Source of the DNA: Porites lobata | Lineage: Eukaryota > Cnidaria > Anthozoa > Scleractinia > Poritidae | Direction of reading: 5' to 3' | NCBI GenBank assembly: GCA_942486035.1 | Contig: CALNXK010000025.1 | Coordinates: forward strand, 1,377,501 to 1,441,500 | DNA length: 64,000 nucleotides | Shown: piece after piece, positions 28,201 through 35,150 of the stretch | Position numbering within the stretch: the stretch's first letter is position 1 | How the letters are laid out: every line of letters starts with the position of its first letter | The notes under the pieces: model-generated | What the model was told of the DNA's origin: nothing | The model's database searches: none | What the model saw: the letters and a program-made list of their open reading frames with translations, nothing else | Made by a program: the position numbers and the translations under genes

Positions 28201-31200
28201 GCAATCAACTTAATGCAGATATGATTCTTACCAGTTATGTAAACTAGCCTAATGAGTGGTTCGGCAGAGATGAAACCTGTGTCCACGACTCATTCTTTGT
28301 GGAAGTCCAAACGAAGCTGGCTATATACGTGCCGTGGATGAGCAATAGCAACCTCTTTTCTTTTCCTCTTTTCTTTTTGTCAGTGACAATCTGATAAAAT
28401 CCAAAAGACGTTTAGTGACTGAGTTTGATCTCATTCAGCCAGAATCTGCCTCCATTACCTGGTTTCAAACGGAGGGGTAGTGGTAAGAGTCCATTTATTA
28501 TGATAACAAATCATAGCCAGAAGGGTGCGTGGAGATTTGGAATGGCTGTATCTCGTTTAATATTTACCTGAAAAACACCAAACTTGAGGATCTTGTAAAG
28601 CTCGATGCGTCCTTTCTCAATATGACGATCTTGAGTTAATAATCCCCAAATACACGGACTGGTACCAAGTCCCACTCGGTTTGAAATAAGGCACGATATC
28701 AACCTTGCTACTTGTAACAAGACAGGGATTTGACACACTGTGTTCATTTCCGATTACAGTGAATCACTGTGGCGGTACTCTGAATGCTCTATCAGGGGAG
28801 ATCACCTCACCAAATTACCCAGGAACTTACCGGTCAAACAGAGATTGCACGTGGAAGATTGTGATTCCTGCAGGAAATCACCTAGAGCTTACTTTTAAGG
28901 TAAGATGCAGTAAACTTTTTCGTAGATTTATCAACTTTGTTTCTTTAGCTTATCTCCTAAGCAGGAGTCAAATCCGATACTACTGAGCCTCAGGATAGGA
29001 AACAGGAGACACCTGATCGCAGTCCTATCCTCTACGAAAAAAAAAGTAGAAAAAAAACGAGGAATATCAAAGGCATGAAAATCTTTTTTAACCCAGGGAA
29101 TCCGGATTCTGGAATCCGTGAAATTTTTGGAATCCTGGGCTTTGGAATCCGGAATCCGGAATCCGGAATAGAGGTCAAAGAATCCGGAATCCTAAATCCA
29201 AGTTCCACTGACAAAGACTGAAATCCAAGTCTGAAATTCAGAATCCTAGACCGTCTTGTAATTCCTCACACGGGGCGAGCCCTGCCTTTTACAACTAAAC
29301 CAAGTTATGGCGAGATTTTTTGTCACCCTAACTTTTAGATCCTGTAGAGTGTTACCAATGAGAAAAAAGGGAGCTTAGTGACCGGTCATTATTTATCGCC
29401 CGGGGGGAGCGGAGGATTTTGGGGGGGGTCACTTGATTTTTGGGAGAAAAAAAGGGGGGATCAGTCGTAACTGAGACCACTCAAATTTGCTTGGAAAATG
29501 AAGACAAAGCCCCCCCCCCAGGCGAGAAAATGTTATTAGGGCGGATCACTTCACTGAAGTAACATTCAAAGGGGGGATCGGCTAAATTTCACTTTGTCTA
29601 GCCTCAAATCCTCCACCACAACCCCCAGGTGTTTTCCCTTAAGAATTATATAAACTGAATTAAATTAACTTTTTGTTGTTGTGAAATTTAAGCTGTTTTG
29701 TTTTTTTTTTCTAGACACTCTTGAGATTGTACTTGGTCGGCATGTTTATTTTACATTGTACATTATTTTAGTAACCTTGACCATACTTACCATGAGATAA
29801 ATACAGGTCGTCACTTTAAGAACTAGGTAGATAAGAATTACGTTTTGAAACAACTACCTCTATAAAACCAAAATACTGAGCTCTTACCAAGAGATGTGCT
29901 TTGTGTAGTTTAGTTGTGTAACATAAACACTGGATTAGTTTTATCTGCTCTCAAACTGAGGGAAAGTCACCTTTGTTATTTGTTTCCTTTCTCCACTTCG
30001 AACTTAGTTGTAAAGCTACACCAAGCTTACAGCTCAAGTTGTGCTTTGAAGAATCTTACCAAGTAACAAGATCGGGAAAGAAATCCCTTCCGTCGGCTAC
30101 ACCTTTCCATAAAAAGTTCTTCGGACAGCTTGGCTGTAGCCTGTGTAGCCTTGTGCTAGCGCAAGAACTTATAAACTGGTACAAGAAAAAATAACAATAA
30201 ACGAGCCTCAATCCAGAGATCTAGAGACCCGGATAGTGAGTAATTAAAATTACACCTTTTTGTTCCGACACATTTCCTTGGTAGTATAGATGAATATAGA
30301 TACGACAAAATTTAAACTAGTCAGAAATTTTTTTTCAAGAAATGAGTCGACTGATTTAATGTTTATTTTACAGGAAATAGATATTGAAGAACGCAAACAA
30401 AACAAATGTCCATCTGACTACGTTGAGGTGTTCTCTGGCTCTGGGAAACATAGCAATAGTCTTGGAAGATTTTGTGGGAAGCAGCGTCCTAAGACACTGA
30501 TATCACGAACTCACAAAATGGCAGTCAAGTTCCGCTCCGACAAAAAGGTGAACGCTAAAGGATTTAGAGCGGAATATAAAGCAGGTAAATTTTATCATCA
30601 CCATCATCATCATCATCATCATCATCATCTTCTGTGACCTGTAAGGCCACATTGGTCCAACATGCAACCGCGGTTGAACATCTGAGAAGCTATTCTTTTA
30701 TTCATATTCTATTATAATTTTTTTAAATTGTATTAAATTATGTTCGGCTTCATTTCATACACCACAGAGTATAAAAGGGTAGTTCGTGCAAATATTTATT
30801 TCAATTAGTTTTTTTTCTCAATTTGGGTCCTCCCGCTTAAAATGCCCGAACAATTTTTTTCAAAATTGTCAGGGTGCCGATCGTCGACAACTTCACGTAC
30901 GACTTAAAGGCTTTTACTGATCCCAAGAATGGTGATAGTTAAAAAATAGTAAACCAACATAGTATTTGCAAAATAACCTTTACAAACTGTTTTAAGAAAC
31001 TCTGGTCATATTTTATTACCACGGGTCAAAGTCTAACCTAGTCCCTAGTGTTCTTGAGACTTTCAAAATGGCGGCAACGAGAAGTGGGTTTCTGTTTCTG
31101 GGAATTCATATTTAACCATTTTTGGTAATCCCGAAATGAATAAGGGTTTGCACTGGTTAAAGATTTTTGTCGTCGATACGGAAAGTTGTCGGCAAGAAAA

Positions 31201-32219
31201 CGAAAATATTGAGTTTAAGGGGCAAGTTATAGTTAAAACAAGAAATAACTGATTATTAACAAGCAACAATAATTTCTAATGGCTCATGCTGCAAAATTGA
31301 CTTCTTTCTGTTTGTTTCACACTATGAAAGTCAAATCAACTAGCTGATATAAGGGGGGGGGGGGGCTCCGTAAGGTCGCAGTTAAGTGCTTTACTCAAGT
31401 TGGAAGTCAAATTTTTAGGTCTAATCGGCTTTGAAAGAAGATGGCTACTTGTTATCTATATTTGTACAAACTCGTGCGCGAACATTCGCAAACCCAGCCA
31501 CTCCCCAAGGTAGTATGTCAGATCTAATTTCTCAAAAAAAATGCGACCTGTCCTACTGGAAACTTGTAATTTATCTTTGTCAAAAGCAAATTAAAACATA
31601 AAACCCTTTAAGAGGGACTAGGATCAGTTTTCTCCTAACATCACTAGTACGTTATTAAGAGAAACGATTATGAAAATTGATGGAATGATCACCAAATGGA
31701 AAATGGTTTAAAGTAACTTTAATTATATTCTAACAACTTCTTTACGGAATTAGATGGAGATTATTCTGGAAAATTTGCATGTGGATTTTGAGGTTTGAAG
31801 AGATAAATCTTCCTTATTTTGTCTCTACAGAATGCGGTTCTCAACTTCACGCCTCAAGCCAGAAACGCCAGTTCGTCTCCCATCCCAGTTATGGAGACGA
31901 TAACTACAAATCAAGTCATCATTGTCTTTGGCTGTTAACTGCCAGATCAGGTCATGTGATTTTTCTTCGATTCAAATCATTTGACGTGGAACACGAGAGG
32001 AATTGTGGGTATGATTACGTGGAAATTTATGATGGAAGCAATAGTACCTCGCCAAAGCTTGGAAAAATATGTGGGTCGGAATCGCAAGTCTTTCCCCGCT
32101 TATTTATGTCAAGCGGAAATCGGATGTTTATCCAGTTCCGAACGGATCTGACCAACCAAAAGAAAGGTTTTGTCGCGGAGTATTCGAGGTCACGTAAAAA
32201 AAACAGGAGAAAGTCTTAA
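7510..32219 (+). CDS. BMP1: Tolloid/BMP1-family astacin metalloprotease, full gene (15 exons)
   Basis: Secreted zinc metalloprotease; family members cut procollagens, lysyl-oxidase precursors and chordin-type BMP antagonists. Coding exons: 7510-7603, 7978-8115, 17100-17217, 18113-18291, 19615-19848, 20604-20936, 21568-21677, 22275-22506, 23539-23661, 24551-24717, 25534-25705, 27964-28089, 28760-28899, 30374-30584, 31831-32219. All junctions are GT-AG, the frame is continuous and the total is 2,766 nt (921 residues). Residues: signal peptide 1-21, propeptide 22-53 ending in RPKR, astacin domain about 54-253, CUB1 256-365, CUB2 368-479, EGF1 480-520, CUB3 523-633, EGF2 634-675, CUB4 679-792, CUB5 794 to about 907, basic tail. 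The catalytic motif HEIGHTVGFWHEH supplies His146, Glu147, His150 and His156, and the Met-turn SIMHY has Met203 and Tyr205. The CGCC vicinal cysteines (116-119) are typical of tolloids rather than other astacins. The start at 7510 gives the best signal peptide; an in-frame ATG at 7489 is an alternative. Vertebrate BMP1 is about 986 residues. Confidence 0.95.
7978..8115 (+). CDS. BMP1: Tolloid exon 2: propeptide, furin site and start of protease
   Basis: Reads DGIVQGDIAVSADELL, then RHRPKR and AATAYNKRLWRDGVVPFTID. The GDI element is the astacin aspartate switch (Asp38), which blocks the zinc site in the zymogen. RPKR (50-53) is a furin-type cleavage site, placing the mature N-terminus at Ala54. 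Phase 1 at both ends. It is followed by a 9-kb intron. Confidence 0.93.
10147..10245. repeat. TTC/GAA trinucleotide microsatellite
   Basis: About 75 bp of uninterrupted TTC, a short interruption near 10,222 and a second TTC block. Poly-Ser or poly-Phe frames through it are artefacts. Long GAA/TTC tracts in introns can form triplex DNA. Confidence 0.95.
10271..10400 (+). repeat. Dispersed repeat sharing a block with 61,509
   Basis: The segment GAAACAGCTGTCTATGGCT begins a block that reappears at 61,512-61,530, in the same orientation and followed by related sequence. It is part of an interspersed element whose family I cannot name. Confidence 0.6.
10406..10483 (+). ncRNA. tRNA-like element (pseudo-tRNA or SINE head)
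   Basis: Seventy-eight bases with a perfect 7-bp acceptor stem (AGCTTGC with GCAAGCT), TA at positions 8-9, a perfect 4-bp D stem around AGTTGGTTA, and an A box TAGCTCAGTTGG. The anticodon stem has a mismatch and position 33 is not T. The T arm is damaged: the B box reads GGATTCGAAAA instead of GGTTCGANTCC. I take it for a tRNA-derived repeat or pseudogene, not a working tRNA. It lies on the sense strand of tolloid intron 2. Confidence 0.6.
12722..12784. mobile_element. Possible hAT-like terminal segment
   Basis: GGGGACGGGCGGATCTAGGG followed by a G-rich then C-rich stretch resembles the ends of hAT-type elements and related MITEs that read CAGGGGCGGATCCAGG. I could not find the partner end. 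Confidence 0.3.
12866..12896. repeat. TGTA tetranucleotide microsatellite
   Basis: Several tandem copies of ATGT, followed by GATGATTGATGA. A simple repeat in tolloid intron 2. Confidence 0.9.
13170..13552 (-). mobile_element. MITE, family with AAAGGAGCTGTGTCACG ends (copy 1)
   Basis: Bounded by AAAGGGGCTGTGATCACG on the left and TTCGTGAAACAGCTCCTTTAA on the right, which are inverted repeats of each other. A second copy in opposite orientation lies at 50,687-51,002. Both copies share TTTTGATAAATTC next to one end and internal sequence. No coding capacity. Confidence 0.7.
13711..14083. mobile_element. Composite MITE with four terminal-repeat copies
   Basis: The outer ends TAAGGCCCGGTTCAGACGCC and TTTCGGCGTCTGAATCGGGC are inverted repeats. 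Two further copies of the same end lie inside, one near 13,865-13,905 reading outward and one near 13,999-14,040. All contain GACGCCGA...TTTTCATGA or its complement. The arrangement suggests a MITE inserted into, or fused with, another copy. Confidence 0.75.
16744..16985. repeat. Dispersed GC-rich repeat (copy 1 of 2)
   Basis: Contains GGGGAGTGCACGCGCGCGAG, then GCGGTGAAGCCGCGAGA, and ends with GGACCAAGAAAAAAGAGAGG. The same blocks in the same order occur at 46,363-46,485. Ends are not precisely defined. It lies about 110 bp upstream of tolloid exon 3. Confidence 0.7.
17100..17217 (+). CDS. BMP1: Tolloid exon 3: astacin domain, first part
   Basis: Encodes residues 78-116 and part of 117, including QAMRHWENFTCLSFIER and the start of the CGCC cysteine box. 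NFT is a possible N-glycosylation site. Acceptor TTTTCAG at 17,099 and donor GTGAGT at 17,218; phase 1 in, phase 2 out. Confidence 0.95.
17290..17650. repeat. Low-complexity repeat with ATAAGCCC words
   Basis: Repeated words such as ATAAGCCCTCC and AAGCCCCGCTTAT in pyrimidine-rich DNA. The style resembles 42,540-42,845. Possibly an old MITE; the ends are not resolved. Confidence 0.4.
18113..18291 (+). CDS. BMP1: Tolloid exon 4: zinc-binding site
   Basis: Reads GCCSYVGRKGNGRQGISIGK and then NCDKFGIVIHEIGHTVGFWH. It supplies the vicinal cysteines and all three zinc histidines. It continues with EHTRPDRGQYVTIIRDNIKK. Acceptor CAG at 18,112, donor GTGATC at 18,292; the donor is not consensus beyond GTGA, but the frame join to exon 5 is exact. 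Confidence 0.95.
18680..18830. mobile_element. Possible MITE with GACGACGGC ends
   Basis: CAACGACGACGGC at the left and TAGCCGTCGTTGCACGAC at the right form an inverted repeat around a pyrimidine-poor core. The element sits in tolloid intron 4. Boundaries are approximate. Confidence 0.5.
19355..19516. mobile_element. MITE with long inverted ends
   Basis: GATTTAGCAACACAACGAGA at the left is the exact inverse of TCTCGTTGTGTTGCTAAATC at the right, apart from sequence beyond it. The arms extend through ACGTC and GACGACGG. About 162 bp, GC-rich centre, no coding capacity; in tolloid intron 4. Confidence 0.85.
19615..19848 (+). CDS. BMP1: Tolloid exon 5: Met-turn and end of astacin domain
   Basis: Encodes GEEHNFLQLSSTEINSRNEP, then YDYGSIMHYGKSTF with the Met-turn and the Tyr zinc ligand, and ends in GDIRQISKMYRCT. 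GQRDRLS matches GQRTRLS of vertebrate BMP1. Phase 1 at both ends. Confidence 0.95.
19881..20084. mobile_element. MITE flanked by TTAA, piggyBac-like
   Basis: Starts CCCTTTAAACCCTAAGATC and ends AGGGCTTAAAGGG. It is flanked on both sides by TTAA (19,877-19,880 and 20,085-20,088). A TTAA target site next to CCC ends is the piggyBac hallmark. 204 bp, non-coding, 29 bp after tolloid exon 5. Confidence 0.75.
20604..20936 (+). CDS. BMP1: Tolloid exon 6: CUB1
   Basis: A single exon for the whole first CUB domain, from ECGRTLHEHSGTFTSPGFPN to GFKASYKG. Four cysteines are in CUB spacing, with EYVEVRDG and GKFCGKKDPP landmarks. LNFTAF carries a possible N-glycan. Phase 1 at both ends. Confidence 0.95.
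21150..21290 (-). mobile_element. tRNA-derived SINE-like element
   Basis: On the minus strand it reads TAGTTCAGTGGTTAGAGCAC (A box) and later GGTCGTGGGCTCAATTCC (B box), followed by an AT-rich tail with ATTTATTTATTTCATC. This is the layout of a tRNA-derived SINE. It lies in tolloid intron 6. Confidence 0.65.
21568..21677 (+). CDS. BMP1: Tolloid exon 7: CUB2, first half
   Basis: Reads AVCGGPISGRQGTIQSPYYP and EWYPPNTKCTWTISLPQ, with the first two CUB cysteines. Phase 1 in, phase 0 out at GTATGT. Confidence 0.93.
22275..22506 (+). CDS. BMP1: Tolloid exon 8: CUB2, second half
   Basis: Reads HFRVGIRFNAFDIESHHKC, YDYLQIYDG, LGRFCGK and GFYLEFFS. It completes CUB2 with its last two cysteines. SNSS is a possible glycosylation site. 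Phase 0 in, phase 1 out. Confidence 0.94.
22541..22865. mobile_element. MITE with AGGGTGCTTACCATT ends
   Basis: AGGGTGCTTACCATTGACA at the left and TGTCAAATGGTAAGCACCC at the right are inverted repeats with one extra base in the right arm. About 325 bp, in tolloid intron 8. An open frame inside it is spurious. Confidence 0.8.
22880..23010. repeat. GGAATCC-rich dispersed repeat (copy 1)
   Basis: Repeated GGAATC, GGAATCC and AGCTCCACTGA words. The same vocabulary appears at 29,092-29,262, 34,418-34,580 and 38,103-38,170, including TCCACTGACAAAGA in two of them. Confidence 0.65.
23539..23661 (+). CDS. BMP1: Tolloid exon 9: EGF1 (calcium-binding type)
   Basis: Reads EINECRKNNGGCQQICEDTL and GGYRCACRPGYELRSNNKDC. 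Six cysteines with the acidic-x-N-E-C start of calcium-binding EGF modules. A one-exon module, phase 1 at both ends. Confidence 0.95.
24060..24118. repeat. ATA/ATG-type triplet repeat
   Basis: Degenerate AATAATAATGATAATAG run in tolloid intron 9; a smaller one is at 23,803-23,822. Confidence 0.8.
24551..24717 (+). CDS. BMP1: Tolloid exon 10: CUB3, first half
   Basis: Reads AACGGTLTAPKGNITSPSYP, NKRCLWKITVP and ends GNGYG before GTGAGC. NIT is a possible glycosylation site. Phase 1 in, phase 0 out. Confidence 0.94.
25534..25705 (+). CDS. BMP1: Tolloid exon 11: CUB3, second half
   Basis: Reads VCRYDYVEIIDKDDQVLGKF, then CGGKIPQ and REGFVAEYYA. The usual DG turn after the YVEI strand is replaced by DKDD. 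Phase 0 in, phase 1 out. Confidence 0.94.
26131..26314. mobile_element. MITE with near-perfect 49-bp inverted ends
   Basis: Left end AAGGGCCTGTTTACATGGAG and right end CTCCATGTAAACAGGCCCTT are exact inverses. The match continues through GTGGGGGACCCCAGGTAGGT. Flanked by ACT on both sides, so the target duplication is probably 3 bp, as in PIF/Harbinger elements. In tolloid intron 11. Confidence 0.88.
27055..27350. mobile_element. MITE of the GACCGG...GTGCC family (copy 1)
   Basis: CGGCACAGGACGAATTTT on the left pairs with AAAATTCATCCGGTGCC on the right, and internal GACCGGCCC and CACCAA...TGTCAAAATTTG blocks match 35,995-36,385. It lies in tolloid intron 11 and its right end is included in a tandem duplication. 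Confidence 0.65.
27264..27685. repeat. Recent 211-bp tandem duplication
   Basis: Two copies starting GCTAAAGAAGCGCTCCGCGC at 27,264 and 27,475. They differ at only a few positions, for example TGTAATGAC versus TGTAACGAC and TTACCGTT versus TTGCCGTT. Each copy holds a MITE end and GTGACGCACGTGCAAAAATG. Confidence 0.9.
27964..28089 (+). CDS. BMP1: Tolloid exon 12: EGF2 (calcium-binding type)
   Basis: Reads DEDECQNSNGGCQEKCVNTV and GSYICSCREGFVLQNDKHSC. Six cysteines. Closely parallels DKDECSKDNGGCQQDC of vertebrate BMP1. Phase 1 at both ends. Confidence 0.95.
28760..28899 (+). CDS. BMP1: Tolloid exon 13: CUB4, first half
   Basis: Reads VNHCGGTLNALSGEITSPNY, RDCTWKIVIP and ends LELTFK at a GTAAGA donor. 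Phase 1 in, phase 0 out. Confidence 0.94.
29092..29262. repeat. GGAATCC-rich dispersed repeat (copy 2)
   Basis: Dense GGAATCCGGAATCCGGAATC motifs followed by TCCACTGACAAAGA. Related to the blocks at 22,880, 34,418 and 38,103. In tolloid intron 13. Confidence 0.75.
29395..29640. mobile_element. G/C-tract repeat, probable MITE
   Basis: CCGGGGGGAGCGGAGGATTT on the left is roughly inverse to AAATCCTCCACCACAACCCC on the right. G- and C-homopolymer runs lie between. Confidence 0.45.
30374..30584 (+). CDS. BMP1: Tolloid exon 14: CUB4, second half
   Basis: Reads EIDIEERKQNKCPSDYVEVF, then SGSGKH, LGRFCGKQRP and GFRAEYKA. Phase 0 in, phase 1 out at GTAAAT. Confidence 0.94.
30594..30630. repeat. CAT/ATC trinucleotide microsatellite
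   Basis: About 12 CAT repeats just after the exon 14 donor. The poly-His frame that seems to extend exon 14 is intron read-through. Confidence 0.95.
31831..32219 (+). CDS. BMP1: Tolloid exon 15: CUB5 and C-terminus
   Basis: Reads ECGSQLHASSQKRQFVSHPS, GDDNYKSSHHCLWLL, NCGYDYVEIYDGSNSTSPKL and GFVAEYSRSRKKNRRKS, then TAA. A whole CUB domain with four cysteines; GDDNY matches GDNNYPGG of vertebrate CUB5. The strongly basic tail could bind glycosaminoglycans (inference). Confidence 0.95.
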
Positions 32220-32340
32220 AAGTGCAGCAAGTTCGCTTCACCGAAACGTAAATTCGCTATCTTCGAACTGACCATAAGGCACTTTACTTGCATTCCCCCT
32301 TCCCACCCCCCATGCAATTCTGGGCACTTCGAAAATTGCG

Positions 32341-32346
32341 AATAAA
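32341..32346 (+). promoter_or_regulatory. Candidate polyadenylation signal of the tolloid gene
   Basis: AATAAA, 122 nt after the stop codon. It is the first canonical signal downstream. A GT-rich downstream element is not obvious. Confidence 0.5.
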
Positions 32347-34940
32347 AGAGGAGAAAGGTTTTGTAACAACACAAAAAAATAACTTAAAAAAAAAAAACGA
32401 AATAGATGGAAACAGAATGTTAAAATACGCTTGTGTATCACATGTGACAGGAGCCATAGGCTTCAACTTGTGTATAAAAAACATAAGCAAGACCAACCTT
32501 GTTTCCAAGGTCTCTCTTCCCCTCCCCTGGTCTTCTGCTCCAGGTGCTTAGATGGTTAACAAATCAACAACAATCAATCAACGTCAAAATCCCGTCATTT
32601 CCATAGTCTGAACTCTTATCAAACCACCCCATCCTCTCTTGATGGAACATAGCTTTTGACCAATCAACGCGCGAGGAATCGTTCAGTTATTGTAAAAATG
32701 GAAAATGGCTCTTTTCGCTGTTTTTCCCCGGGGGTACTTAACAAACTTTTGTGTGGGGAGGCTCTGCACTGAAGTCCAACACCTTACCTTTTTTATCACC
32801 ATTTCTTCCAAAAACGGTACTCCTTTCGTATACCTTCCATTGATAAATAGCACCCCTTTCACATACCTAGTTTACAACTTTGCACCCCTTTTAACTGCTG
32901 TAAATGCACTGTCTTCAAATATGAATAAATCACAAAGCCAGAAAACTTTCTCAACTTTTTCACATCAATAGCATTCTTCTGTAGCGCGTTTAAGCAATTT
33001 CACAGTCTGAAATGACAGATATCCCTACCCTTTCATATACCTAAAGCCTGAAAAAGGTACTTATTTCGGGCGGAGCCTTCCCCCCCCCCCCCGGGAGGGG
33101 TTTCGTTGCTCATTTTCCTTGCACTCTCCTCTGCGAAAGGCTAGTTGTCTCCTAGAGCAGGGGCAGAGGGGAAGAGGTAGACGTGAGACCCTGGAGACGA
33201 GGTTGAAACGAGACATAGTTGGCTTTTAGAGACATGTTCTAACAGAACACAGCGCGGATTGTTTTGATTGCACTAAGAACATATATCTTTTGTAGATTTC
33301 CATTTTTTAGTTGAAATGTTTTTATTAACTCTTATTAAAATAGCGCTAATAGGTTGAAGTTGCTAAATAAACTCTGGGAAACAATGAAATTTCTCCGATT
33401 TGTTACTAATAGTGATGTAGTGGTATCTTACTCCTTTCGCTGACGGATCGTACTCATCATACGGTTGCAAAGTACTTTCGCGGACTTCGTTTCAGCTACA
33501 TTCCAAAGTACTTCAGGTGCCCTGTACTTTCACCACAATCTTTAGTAATGTACTAATGTATGACGGAATTTTTAAAAAAATTGACAACACTTCTTCATGG
33601 TCTAAACTCTATATATTGTGACGTCATCAATTTTAATCATGGTCATAGACGATTTCGTCGCCTAACAGGGGAGAGCTTGATCGCAGACTAACATTGGGAG
33701 TCATTCAGTGAAACAGTGACTACCTTTATTTTACAAGCATAATTTACACACATTAGTCAGATCATCAGTAACAAGAGGTGCTTTTAACTTGGAAATCTAC
33801 GGTGGAACATTTTCTTTTTATCTCTCTTCAAAAGAAGTGATCATCCATGTTGACTTTGTATCCGTGAATATAACCTTAAAAAGACACAAAAAGCCAACTT
33901 GTTATTCTAATGTCGAGACTCAAAGGTATCTGAATTCAAAGCGATTAGATTTTCATAAAGCTTATCTGTCCAAGAATAATTTACTTTGAAGAAATTAAAC
34001 TTTATTCTCTAGATAATCCCAAAGAGCAACCAATGCAGCTCTGACGCTGCCTGACGAATTTGGCTCCTGTCCCTCTCTCACGTGACGTAGTTGAATTTAA
34101 AATAAGAAACCAAACAGGCATGAACTGACTCTGTTTGAAAACCTACTAACCTTTCGAACTACTGTCTGGGTTCAGCAGCTCCCTACTGTTAAAGTGGAGA
34201 ATATTTTTAACCGCGTTTTTGTACCCTAAAAAATAAAACGTAAACACATGTCACGTTTGAATTGATGGATAAGTGTTCTCAGATAGAAATGCACAGGAAA
34301 GAAAACAGTATGAGGCGCTGTGGCCCAATAATTAGTGCCTTGAACTCCTTAAGGCCGCCAGAGATTTGGTTCAGGCCACCAGAGATATTGCAATGGTTTG
34401 ACAAGAGATCATACATGCAAAGGAATCCGGATTCCGGAATCTGGGAAATTTTTGCCGGTGGAATCCGGAACCGTGGGTTTTGAAATCCAGAATTCAGCTC
34501 AAGGAACCCCGGAATCCCATTGACGTCATTGACGACGGAGGCCGGAATCCAAGTTCCACTGACAAAGAACCGGAATAATAGGAAATAGGAACCAGCTTGA
34601 AGGAATATTCCTTCCTTTCCTTTCTTTTACCAGACCCCTATCAGGTGGCATTTTTTACTGTTTCTCTTACCTCTCACGGTACGTGGCAACTTTGCAGAGA
34701 GTGGAGCGAGGCCTGGGCTTAATTTTGATCTTCGCGAAATAGGCGGGGAGGAGAAAGCTACGATTGTTCACATTCGTTAACGCCTTGCTATTGGTCAGAT
34801 CCTACCTCTTACGCTTAGCTTCAAACTGGGCAAAAGTGAAGTTTCGGGGAACGTGTTAAATTATGTTGCGGGAAGCAAGGAAACATTAAAGGACATTAAT
34901 TTCGTGTAGAGACCTTCATTAATCAACTGCCATTAGCGAA
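32347..34940. other. No gene recognised; repeat-bearing intergenic DNA
   Basis: Contains a probable MITE at about 32,728-33,112, whose ends read CCCCGGGGGTACTTA and GTACTTATTTCGGGCGGAG before a C-run. Also present are a decayed tRNA-like GCGCTGTGGCCCAATAATTA at 34,315 and a GGAATCC block. The remaining open frames have no coding character. Confidence 0.5.
34418..34580. repeat. GGAATCC-rich dispersed repeat (copy 3)
   Basis: GGAATCCGGATTCCGGAATC followed by AAATCCAGAATTCAGCTCAA and TCCACTGACAAAGA, with the same order of words as at 29,092. Confidence 0.75.
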
Positions 34941-35150
34941 TCAGGCATTTGTACCAAAAGCAACAAGATACAAACCGTCATCCTCGTGTCGCGTCGCTTT
35001 CCCAGTTTCGCTTTTATTGCTCTTTTCAGCCATCAATTCATCCAACCATGTTGTCTTCGACAAAGCTTGCTCCCTTGCCCTCGCCAGAACAGTGGCTTCA
35101 GCAGAAAAGTCTTTTCTCAATTCCTGGAGCACTTGAGTATCTGGAAAATC
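34941..35150 (-). CDS. Last exon of the tentative unrecognised gene
   Basis: From acceptor TCTTTATTAG at 35,151 it reads DFPDTQVLQELRKDFSAEAT, VLARAREQALSKTTWLDELM, AEKSNKSETGKATRHEDDGL and YLVAFGTNA, then stop. Composition and lack of low complexity look coding. This is the best-supported exon of the three. Confidence 0.45.
   Translation of the reverse strand, partial: DFPDTQVLQELRKDFSAEATVLARAREQALSKTTWLDELMAEKSNKSETGKATRHEDDGLYLVAFGTNA

Noticed and set aside
30290..30637. Frame extending CUB4 with poly-His
   Set aside because: Includes intron sequence on both sides of exon 14; the His run is a CAT microsatellite past the donor.
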